In this document: one piece after another, positions 23,945 through 62,442 of the stretch | Layout: each line of letters opens with the position of its first letter | How positions within the stretch are numbered: position 1 is the stretch's first letter | NCBI GenBank assembly: GCA_009760855.2 | Contig: WPIO01000009.1 | Span: forward strand, 7,291,001-7,355,000 | Length of the DNA: 64,000 nucleotides | Source of the DNA: Cristatella mucedo | Taxonomy: Eukaryota; Bryozoa; Phylactolaemata; Cristatellidae | Direction of reading: 5' to 3' | Notes under the pieces: generated by a model | What the model saw: the letters and a program-made list of their open reading frames with translations, nothing else | The model's database searches: none | Told to the model about the DNA's origin: nothing | Made by a program: the position numbers and the translations under genes

Positions 23945-25640
23945 TTTAATGTAGTGTATCTCCGTCTGTAACTCCACAAAGTAGTGTAACTCCACAAAGT
24001 CGTAAAGACCATGTGGGGTGTTACGCAGGAGAGTTTTTTATAGCGCACTCAGCCTAAGCGGCTTTCGGTACGCATTCGGTAGCCAAGAGACTTTATCTCA
24101 CGCAACAAAGAGAAAGTGGGAAGCATAGCCGAGTCGGGAGAGCAGTTGAGGTAGTGAGTAGCATAGAAGTAGCAGCTCAGGACGGCTGAAAAGGATGAGC
24201 CATAGTCGGCAGCAGAAGAGCAGTTGTCGTTGCGTAAGAACTGTGGAAGCGAGTTCCACAGTCTAGGACCTGCAGAGCTAAAGATTCTGTTGCCAATGGC
24301 CTTTAAGCAGAGGAATGAAACAGCTAATTTATTTTCCACGCAGGACGGGGCGCGGAGAGGCTGAAACTGGTGCAGCAGTTCAGCTAGGTACGAAGGAGCC
24401 AAGCCGTGGCTGGCCTTGTGGGTCAGCGTAAGAACTTTGCTCTGCATGCGTTGCTTAACCGGCAACCATCCTAGCTCTTTCAGCAAAGGAGACACGTGCT
24501 CAAACTTAAAGACTAGCCTTGCAGCCGTATTCATAGTCAGTTGCAGTGGCCTAGTTGCTTTCTTTGGTAGCCCAGCCAAAAGGGAATTACAATAATCAAG
24601 CCGAGACAGAACTAAGGATCGGACGTGATGGCTAGCTGTAGGAGCAGTCTTTAGAATAAAGCTTGTAAAATTGAGGCAGCTTTCGAAAACGACAACTAAA
24701 TTTCGAGCACGTGGTGATGGTCGCACAACAGCATTACCTATTAGAAGAGCAAAGCCTTTTTATCTAGCCATGTGCTTACGGTGTCCTCTCAGCAGCAGTT
24801 CGGTTTAATCGTCATTTAGTTTCAAGAAGTTTTCCGACATCCAGGATCGGATGTCAGCAAGGCAAGCATTCAGGTTCTCGGTTGCTGCAGAAGATTCTGG
24901 CAGTTTGCATGACAAATACAGCCGAGTATCGTCAGCATAAAAGTGATATCATATTCCATGGCCCCTAATCACTTTTCCCAGAGGTCGAGTATAAATGAAC
25001 AACAGCAAGCAAAGGACCGAGTACAGACCCTTTAGGGTCTCCACTGGTGACCGGGCTCGTGTGTGAGACCTGATCCACACACGAAACGGGTTGAAAACGA
25101 TCAGACAAGTACGATTTAAATCACGCCAGTGCTTCGTCAGCCAGACCAACTGTTTTTCTCAATTATTCAAGTAGAACATCGTGATCAATGGTGTCGAAGG
25201 CAGCAGACAGATCTAGCAGAGCTAGGGCAGTGACATTGCCTTCATCGTTGCCACGTAGAATGTCATTATTAACACGGAAGAGAGCAGTTTCAGTGGAGTG
25301 CTGCCTCTTGAACCCTGATTGAAATGTTTCTGACATTTCATTCTTTTCAATATGTTCAACCAGCTGCTTAGCAACAATTTTTTTAAGAATCTTTGACAAG
25401 AAAGGAAGAAGGAAAACTGGGCAATAGCTTGCATGGACCTCTTTATCTAATCCAAGCTTTTTAAGTATGGCTCTAACGATTGCCGATTTGAAGGATTGGG
25501 GGACGACCCCTTTTCCCAAAGAAGCGTGCCATCGCGTGTGCGACGCCAGAGCGTCAGGCTACAGCTTGGTCGAAGTCTGTAAACAGCCGAGCAAGATTCA
25601 TGTCCATTGAAACAAGGACATGCTTGAAATCAGGATTGGT
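23945..25640 (-). mobile_element. LINE-B retrotransposon (CR1/jockey-like), 3' half
   Basis: The - strand shows reverse transcriptase blocks FQSGFKRQHSTETALFR and LDLSAAFDTIDHDVLLE (25160-25340), GDPKGSVLGP (near 25055) and an intact YHFYADDTRLYL catalytic box near 24930. Next come FLKLNDD, then SRLDYCNSLLAGLPKKA, NTAARLVFKFEH and LGWLPVKQRM to RIFSSAGPRLWNSLP. Several stops and shifts break the frame. The 3' end carries GTGGAGTTACAGACGG without an (ATT)n tail, which separates it from LINE-A. Confidence 0.87.
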
Positions 25641-26179
25641 ATTCTCACATGAAAACGTTTTTAAAAAAAATATGCTCGACTCATTTTGCTTTTGGTGCCC
25701 CTTGGCCTTGGCGCCCGCGGACATCTTCCCCCGCCTCCCTCGCTACCCCTCTGGCTCTCACTAATCACTTGATATGCTTCCTTTCCAGCCATTCAAAATG
25801 CCTAGAAGAATATTTGGTTCGCTTATGGTGCTATGCAAATTTGTCAGTATGATTTTTATTATTACTAATATCATTATAATTCCTATTTCGACTTTTGTTC
25901 GACATTAGCATTTTAGATACGTGCATTCGTGATTCCACAATATTGAACATAAGAGACTTAACTTTAGCTGGGAAGGATTGGTGCGACCTACAGTAACATG
26001 CCTCCCACGCCAGCCAATGGCATGTGAGGCAGTCAGTCCTGATTGCATGTGTGCTTTCTCAAGCTTTCTCTTAGCAGTCCTTCCTAACCGATCGTGAACA
26101 ATAAGCCGAACGGAAATTGAGTGAGGGCATGCAGTAGTTTTCGTGGTCTAAGTATACTCAGCCAGCACATCGACTTGCA

Positions 26180-26940
26180 TCGTGTTGCAGCATTCCACCA
26201 CTGAGAGAGGTTGTATTGTATTGCAGCGTTCCACCTCTGAGAGATGTTGTATCGCGTTGCAGCGTTCCACCACTGAGAGAGGCTGTATCGTATTGCAGCA
26301 TTCCACCACTGAGAGAGGTTGTATCGTGTTGCAGCGTTCCACCCCTGAGAGAGGTTGCATCGTGTTGCAGCATTCCACCACTGAGAGAGGCTGTATCGTG
26401 TTGCAACATTCCACCACTGAGAGAGGTTGTATCGTATTGCAGCGTTCCACCTCTGAGAGAGGTTTTATCGTGTTGCAGCATTCCACCACTGAGAGAGGCT
26501 GTATCGTATTGGAGTGGTCCACCACTGAGAGAGGTTGTATCGTATTGCATCATTCCACCTCTGAGAGAGGTTGTATCGTGTTGCAGCATTCCACCACTGA
26601 GAGAGGCTGTATCGTATTGCAGTGGTCCACCACTGAGAGAGGTTGTATCGTATTGCATCATTCCACCTCTGAGAGAGGTTGTATCGTGTTGCAGCATTCC
26701 ACCACTGAGAGAGGCTGTATCGTATTGCAGTGGTCCACCACTGAGAGATTTTGTATCGTATTGCATCATTCCACCACTGAGAGAGGCTGTATCGTGTTGC
26801 AGCGTTCCACCTCTGAAAGAGGTCGTATCGTGTTGCTGCGTTCCACCTCTGAGAGAGGTTGCATCGTGTTGCAGCATTCCACCTCTGAGAGAGGTTGCAT
26901 CGTGCTGCAGCGTTCCACCACTGAGAGAGGTTGTATCAGA
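26180..26940. repeat. 36-bp minisatellite, about 21 copies
   Basis: The unit is TTGCAGCATTCCACCACTGA followed by GAGAGGTTGTATCGTG. The period is a multiple of 3 and the unit lacks stops in two + frames and two - frames, which creates ORFs of up to 308 codons (12-residue repeats such as LQHSTTERGCIV). Variants alternate: HST/RST/WST and GTATCG/GCATCG. No start context, splice site or homology supports coding. Confidence 0.92.
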
Positions 26941-28478
26941 GATTGGTGTGGAGGACTAGCCGGAGGAGACTTTTTGTTTTGCTGCGGCCAGCATCACTGT
27001 CGTAAATTGTACGACGTCACGATGTGCAGACTAATTATGACAAAAAACGAGACTCTTAATTCAGAAACAATGAGTTTCGCATGCGAAAAAATGTGCAGTA
27101 TTTGGTAGCAAAATAAAGTGACAGCATACAATCGTGCGAGAATATTTGCTTGATAGTTAGACGTTTGTTGGGAGTGAGGCTATGCATACAAGCCACAAGA
27201 GAAAACTTATTCCGCCACTGCCCGAAATTAGGTACAAAGGGGAATCAGCTGGGTTAGGAAAATGAATTAAAATCAATTATCACTACGAAGGACGATTTCC
27301 GTAACAAGTAATCGATATGAAATCGACGAAATCCTGAATGAAGACCCGAGGGACGATAGATTAGTGCCACCGGCGACAACTTGCTGTGGCAGTGACTGGA
27401 CGCAGCACGGGATTCGAAGGACAGCAGCTTCGAGTGAACAGCAGCTTACGGCGACAGCAACTAAGCGCGGAGCGAGTGACGGCGGCGGAGGCGTTTACTC
27501 CACCGCCACCGCCGCCGCCTGTTTCGATTGATCTCGGGGTCGTAGGGTCGTTCACCCTTGGAGCGCGTCGCCCCGCGGGGCCTCGGCTGAAACCGCAGGA
27601 GGACGCTTCGTTGAGCCTCAACCGTCGACGACTGCGGAGCGCTGCGACCGCATTTCAACGCAGCCGCAGTCAAGCGCAGACCGCCGCCGCAGCCGCTTTC
27701 CGGTTATGGCGAGATGGCGCCGGCGCCATCTCGCCGTAATGCGCCGCCGGTCAACGACGCACCTTCGGCCTGAGCTCCTGCACTTTTCATTAGCAAAAGT
27801 CGCGCTCGCGCGGCGGCCACTCCGGTCTCGGCCGCTCCGTCCATCTGTCGGCCGCTCCGTCCATCTGTCGCGCACCCGATCGTCCGATGTCGAGCGCAGC
27901 GCGCTCGAAGATAATCTCAGCGTGACAATCTCACTGACAATCTGCGCCTTCCGCCACAATGCGCCCGCTCGAGAGCGCGCCGACTCTCCGGCCCCGCCCC
28001 CTCGCCCCTCCCCGCCTCGCCCCCGTCGCCGACCCCGCTTCCGAAGCGCCGCGCGAATGCCGCCTCCTCCGGGCAGACGCTGCTCTAACGACCGCCGCTG
28101 CCGCCGCCGCGAGGTCGCGGCGGCGGCACCGACTTTTCATTTCGCCGCGCGCGCGGCAGGACAGCTGCGGCTCCACTCGCCCGGGTAAATGGTAGCGCAA
28201 ACACGAGCCGGGCATTCCGCGGGGAATAGCGCTCGGGCACATGCGAACGCCCGCTGACTCGATGGGCAAATACGGCGCGGACGCCGAGCGCCTTCGAGGT
28301 GGCGCCCAGCGCGCGTCGGCAGCGGCGCTTGATCTCGCGGCCGTCGTGGGCGTCGGTCCGGACGCCGGTTCGCCGCCGCAGCTCGGGCAGCAACCCGAGA
28401 GCGCCGCGCGTCGGTCGCGAGCGGATTTCGTCGACACGCTCGCACGCGCGCGCACTCGACGGCGGCACATCCGACGGC

Positions 28479-56259
<27,781 letters not shown>

Positions 56260-56473
56260 GAGTTAGCACCGAATCGTAACGGATGACGAGAAAAGTGATA
56301 GACAGACTTACGCGAAGCACTCCCGGGCAAGTTAAGCTTGCTTTTTGACCAGTGGCACAGCAAAGTCATCTAGCAGTGCCTATCAATGAGGTTATCTCCT
56401 CGTATATGCACTAATGTCTGGATGCACGTAGAATTTAGAAAAATGCCTTTATAACCAATAATTTTATCATGAC

Positions 56474-56479
56474 AATAAA
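56474..56479 (+). terminator. Candidate poly(A) signal of the Kv-beta gene
   Basis: First AATAAA downstream of the Kv-beta stop codon, 215 bases after it. This would give a short 3' untranslated region. There is no transcript evidence. Confidence 0.5.
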
Positions 56480-58630
56480 CGATATGAAGCCCTGTGGAAA
56501 TGCAGTGTGTGAATGTTTTGTGTTACATGCGTCACCACGGTCCTCAACTCTAGCTGCAAATAAGTTGCACGGGAACTTATTTACGTTACCCACAAGTCTA
56601 AAAGCTGCTATGAGCCACATTGTAGAGCCAATTGTGACATGCACAAGAGTAATTCCAAAACAAAATGTTGCATGCAGCTCAGTTATTTTGAACTGTCATA
56701 ATTCGACAAGGACAGACAATTCTAAAGATCTCATGTTGCTATAAGAGGCTCAACAATCAAGCTCAGACTGCAGCGACCTAAAAAGCTCGGTAGCAATGTG
56801 ACTACGCCTGGTGCAGGCCACAGAATATGGTGAAACCCACACGAAGCTTAGAAGCTTCAGACCTTTAAATTTGAGATGCATGCTCTTCTTGTGCGCCATT
56901 GCGACGTCCTTGGGCTGCGTCCACTTCTGATTGCTCTAACCCATGTGTACCGAAGTAAGCTAAAGCTTGCGAGAGAGGGAGAGGAGAGAAAGAGACGGGA
57001 GAGAGATAGAGAGAGGGAGGGGAGAAAAAGAGACGGGGAGAGAGATAGGGAGAGGAGGGTCGGGGGAGAGTGAGCATGGTGAAAGCGAGGGCATAGTTCC
57101 CTCTGCTGAAAGAAATTTAAGTTTAGAATAGTTGAGTGGAACGGTATGTAGAGCAATCGGGAAAGAGTGCCACAGACTCGACTTTGCTAAGACAGACCAG
57201 GCCAATAGACGGGTGCATAGGTACTTAGGATGAATACATACCTGTAAAGATATGTATTTTTACATATACATATAAAAATATATATATATATTGTTGTAAG
57301 TAAAAAATTTGAAAAAGCAAATAAAGCCCAGTGTGGCAAGAGTTAAGAGCAAGGTAAGCTTCAGATTGAGAGCACTGTTTCCAGCAAACTCATTGCAACA
57401 CGAACGTTACTACGTCGGAGAGTGAAAAACTCCGAGCACGCCCATGCAAAGATTTCACACGCTTTAGGGAGCATTTATTAAATGACTGATGCGTCACGCA
57501 GAGCAAGCAAAACTACCTCGTCAATAGCTGTTCTGAAAAAAGCAGACATCAAGCATGCCAGATTCAAAGTGCTACCGCTACAAGGTGTCATGCCGCTTGT
57601 GCAGCACACTTGCCTGGCCAACGGCAGCCGGCTATAAATACGCACAGGCAAACTCGGCTCACAATCGCGACGGCGGCGTTCCACGAGAGCAGCAAGCGAG
57701 AGTAGCAGTGACAGGCGCCTGAGCTCTGGGCTCGGCCGGCGGGGACCCCGGTTCATCGAACCTGCTCTGCTCTGCTCTCTCTCTCCTGGCGGCCGTAGGC
57801 CACCATTTTCTTTCCCTGATAATAACCCGAGTATGAAGAAGTATGAGTATGACGAATCGGACGGAACCAATTTTCGGACAAATGCAGCCACGCATCAGCC
57901 GCGGGTGCTCCGTGTCGGCAGCAAGCAGCAGTCACGTGGGTGCAGCCTTGCCCGCTCACCTCAGTCCCCCTGACAGTCCAGCGGTGGCAGGGGGGGGACT
58001 GAGTCACAAACGCAACGAGCATCGATACCGGTCATTTAGTCGAGCACCAAGCAGAAGAAGCAGTGACTGCACAAGAGCACGCCCCCATTTTTTTCAGATC
58101 AGATGTTCGCATTCGTTTTGGTCGGATAGTCCAGCGACCGCAAGCAATCTCCACATTCGCTTCGGAGGCTGCTGTCAGACGAGCCACGCCCCCCACGCCC
58201 CACCCACGCCCCCTGCAGTGCAGAGCACAGACGTCGCGCTCCTGACGTCAGCCGACGACAGCGAGTCGTGCAAGAAACGTTGCGCGATAGACGTCGGAGG
58301 CTCGAACTCATCAAAACCATCGGCAAGTCAACGCAGGAAACAGCAGGCTGCGGCAGCGACACGGTAGCACGGCAGCATGTCGCACGCGACCAAAGAGCTG
58401 CCGTGCTACCGTGCACCCTTGCTGCCAGGGCTGGCGCCTTTACTGCTTCCCGACGATATCTGCAGAACGTCTTTAAAAGAAAGAGGGATAGCAGTCGATA
58501 TGGCAAAGCCGGGCAGCATGGCGGACGGCACAGCGAGCCCACACATGGCGCCACGGGCTGCTTTGCGAACGAGTGCGAAATGCGCTGCCTTCCGCTGCTT
58601 CCTTCCGGCGGAGGCGCAGCAACCACTCAC
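56480..58630. other. Convergent intergenic region and unresolved ARMC9 3' end
   Basis: This should hold the ARMC9 last exon and 3' untranslated region on the - strand and the downstream flank of Kv-beta. A - strand AATAAA lies at 57474-57479. A GA-rich tract (56970-57070) and short TA runs near 57270-57290 are present. An ORF of 137 codons at 57478-57891 (-) shows no similarity that I recognise. Confidence 0.4.
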
Positions 58631-58785
58631 TGATGCTTCTGCTTGCCGTCGAGCCGGGGCGCGGCGACGGCAGGCTGTCCGAGTATTTTGGCGCGGGCGG
58701 CATGCTGCCGCCGGGCGAGCGCACGTCGGGCGTTCGATTGATCCGCGGCCGAGACTTGAACGCCTCCTGGATGTCGGCAGGAGCG
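58631..58785 (-). CDS. ARMC9: ARMC9 exon h (C-terminal region)
   Basis: Acceptor catcgtgcag, donor gtgagt. Encodes [18 protein letters not shown], then [18 protein letters not shown] and [16 protein letters not shown]. The [13 protein letters not shown] and PRPGSTAS blocks match the C terminus of ARMC9. If the donor is not used the frame runs on for about 40 codons to a stop near 58475. Otherwise a short last exon lies at lower coordinates. Confidence 0.82.
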
Positions 58786-60857
58786 CTGCACGATGCACGA
58801 AAGACTGCAGTCACGACCATGCGACCGGAAGCGGACCGGCACTCGCAATGAGCAGGCAAGGGCACATAGCAGGCGACGAGCCTTGCTAGGCCCTGCAGCG
58901 GAACGCTCTTCGCGGTCTGGGTGTAAAGTGCCCAGGGGGTGAAAAGTGCTCGTGCTTCACGGCGCGGTCGTGGGCGGCGGAGTCCCAAAGCAGGCAGTCC
59001 TTGATTGCCCACTGCTAGCGTTGGCCGCTAGCCGCTAGCGCTCTTCTGCCATTATAAGTGAGGCTCGCTGTGGAAGAGCCAGACATTTAAATGTTTCACT
59101 TTACCGGCAAGTGCGTCTCAACCTCTCAGCAGCTCACCCACCAGTCACTCCTTGCAGCCACTCACCGTGCAGTTTCAATGCCAGCAGCACCAGATGAGGA
59201 GGAAATGCACTTTGGCAAGGAAATACCCGACGTAGGTGCAAAATACCGACATACGTGCTAAATACAGACATGCGTGCTAAAAGAACAGTGCCGGGAGTAC
59301 ACGAGGTAGTGGACTGGTACCAGTTTTTTGACACGATAATCACGATGCAATCAGTTATGCTAGACGCGATGGGTGAGATTGTATTTTCACGGATAGCAAC
59401 ACTACCCTCCACCAGAGAGTGGCAGGTAACAATAGCAATAGCAGCGACCGAGTTCCGGGCTCGTCGATGGCATGCTGCTCGCCGCCGACTCCACTTCTAC
59501 ACCTTCTGCACCACCAGCTTTGCGTTACCGACACTTAACGCAAAAGGTCAGCTGTGGCCGCCTCACGCCGCTCGATCAGTAGTAAAAGAGCACGGTGTCC
59601 AGCTAATACGGCGTCGTTTGTTCATACAGCAATGTAAGATCTGCTGTGGGCACAGTGGTTATATCAGGCTGTTCAACATGGTCGCCAGTACACGTTTTAA
59701 ATAAACATGTTTAGTCATCTTTCCATCTAGAGTTTCTCTCTAATACTTGAATACTAAACACTAAACCCTAGGACCTAAACTCTAAGCCCAAAAACTCAAA
59801 CTCAAAATAAATACAAAATCTAAACTCTAAGCCCAAAAACTCAAACTCAAAATAAATACAAAATCTAACGAGTATACCATAAGCCACAAACCCCAAAACA
59901 CACAACCATTAAATACTAAACCCAAAATCCCAAACTAAAAAAGATAATTAAAACATGTTTATTTAACGTAAGTGTAAACATACCCTGGTGACCATGTTGA
60001 ACAGCCTGCTATGAGCACTGTGACCATGGCAGATCTGGCATTGCTGTATGAACAAACGACGCCATATTTGGCTGCGCTGTCGGCCAACCCAAAGATGCAT
60101 CGTACACTTGGCATCAACTGGAGACCAAGTTGGTTGAACACCCCCGTGACATCCTAACGTCTGTTGACTGCACTGCAACAGTCGTCCCTGCTGAATACAG
60201 CGGCCAGCCTACTGACAGGGGCTGAAAGTGACTACGAAAATGGGAGCTATAGCCCGGTACACTAATATACTGTTATACAGTTATATCGGCTTCTTCTGGT
60301 GTATGGCACGTGGCTCTATTGCCGGACTGAATGCAGACAATTTTTTCCTCGAGCAGGGCCCTTCCCCCATCCAGGTCGAGATAAGTCGGACAGGCGGAGC
60401 TTGCGTCTACCAACTGCAAATCGCAAAGGCAGCCACGAGAGACGAGAGCCAGAGGGTTCGAGATGCTGGTCATATTTCAAACAGCTTACCCGTTACTACC
60501 ACGTGAGCCACTACTAGGACTGACCACCGGCCGTCTGCTGCTGTCCTCCGATATAGGTGTCAGCGAGCGCTTCTCCGGACTGTCCGAGCGGCCGTCTGTG
60601 GAGAAAGCAGAAGTGAGTCACGCACGAGCCACCATTGGCGGTGGCACACATGCATCAGCAACGAGTGTCAGCACGACGTGACTCACTTGCACTACTCTGA
60701 GACCCCGCCGCTGATCCAAGCGGGCTTTCGGCGTGACTGCTGCAAAAGATATGAACAGCCAGGTACCTGCAGTAGCTAAACGCATAAACCTTGGTCGTTA
60801 AAGGCAATGACAGAAACAAAAACATACACACAGACACACACACATATACAAAGGCAG

Positions 60858-60921
<64 letters not shown>

Positions 60922-62405
60922 CATTATCACTGCAGCCACTGCCTACGATGTTGCGCACGGACAAAGAATGCAGCCAGCACGCAAAACGATATCGAGGCGG
61001 TTTCCGGATTGCGGCCGGCCACTGCATGCTCTGCCCGGATGACCTAGCTAAGCTGCGCCAATTGCGCGTCCTGCTTGCCACCCGAAAGACTCGGTGCCGA
61101 GTGATCCGAGCTTCCAGCCAATCGCATGCGCGAGCTGCCAGCGAAAGTGCAATCGGCCGGATGGCGAGAGAAGAGCGCACGTACTGCAGCAGTGACAGTC
61201 CTGCCGGTCTGACGTGACTGGGAGTTATCGGCCGGTGTAGCACCTCGTCCGTGTACTTCTTCGGGAGCTGCCGGAGCGGTCAAAAGCAAGGAGTCGCTCA
61301 GCCGTCAGTCGATCGACCAGCACGGCACACAAAGCCTGCGCAGCCGGTGGCGGTGGCGGCAATCGCCCGACGAACCGCCGCTGCGGCTGCAGCGGCAGCT
61401 CACGTCGGCTGCACTCCTCACCCTGCTGCGCTTCTCCGTGCTGAGCGTGTACTTCTTCTGGAGCAGCCTGTCGCCAGACAGGTCGCCAGGAGACGGCCGC
61501 AGCACTTCGGCCTTGTCTAGGTCGGCTTCCATCGCGTCCTGGTCTTCCTCGTCTTCGTCGTCCTCGTCGTCGTCCGAGTCGACGTCTTCGCCGCTATCGC
61601 CTACGCAACGATCGAGCGACGCTGCTCGCGTGCGCCGGCCAACCGGCGTTGCGGCACTCGGGCGCACCGGAGCCAGAGGCAGCCGGTCCCCCCCCCCCCG
61701 CACGTGGTCGTCTTGAGCCGGGGACGTACGACCGCTTGCTTCCGGCTTCCAGCTCATGCACACACGCATGCAGGTGGCGTGCCGCCCTGATTTGACCCGG
61801 TAGGATGCTCGCCTTGCCTTTAACGACCAAGGTAGCCGGCTAGAGCCCAGCAGCACGCACAAAGGGTCTGGACAGAGACCAAGTGCTCTTAGGACGCTGT
61901 GCAAATGAGCTGTACTTTTTTCTCTACACTCCTCGAACCGAGCACGGGCGAAGAAGAAGCACTGACGCTGAAGCCCGGCTAAAGAAACCGCCGCAGGCGC
62001 ACGAAACGAACCGGCGAGAGCGGTGTATGCGACCGGAAACTGTCGTCGCGCTCGTCAACTCGCGGTCAAAAGCAGAGACGGTAAATGGCGAGCCGGCAAA
62101 GCGAGCAGGCGGCGTGACGGCGCTCCGAAGCGCGCGTGCGCGCCGCACGCCGACGCAAGCGCGCTTACTCGAGTTAAGCTGCCTGATGATGAACTCGAGC
62201 TGCCTGTTCATGTCCGGCTCGTCGTCACGCAGAAAGCAGCGCAGCATGTCCTCCATGCTCTGCAGGGCGGCGGAAAGAGGCCGCGTGCAAGCGTGCAGAC
62301 GGGGCCAGCCAATGGCAGTGGCCGAGCAAGCCGGGCAGGCGGCGAGACTGAGGAGCAGCCTCGTCACCAGGTGGCGTGGGATGCATCGCCGTCTGATCGG
62401 GATGA

Positions 62406-62442
<37 letters not shown>

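Noticed and set aside
26180-26940. CRISPR array
   Set aside because: The repeats are contiguous with no unique spacers, and the genome is animal.
26182-27108. A 308-codon ORF with 12-residue repeats as a protein gene
   Set aside because: It follows automatically from a stop-free 36-bp tandem unit; equally long frames exist on the other strand, and there is no start context, splice pattern or homology.
57478-57891. ARMC9 terminal exon
   Set aside because: It lies at a plausible position and ends at a - strand AATAAA, but nothing in it resembles the ARMC9 C terminus and I could not find a phase-matched acceptor.
59740-59950. Interstitial telomeric repeat
   Set aside because: CTAAAC and CCTAGG-type words are present, but there is no regular hexamer or heptamer array; it is the A/C-rich loop of a fold-back element.
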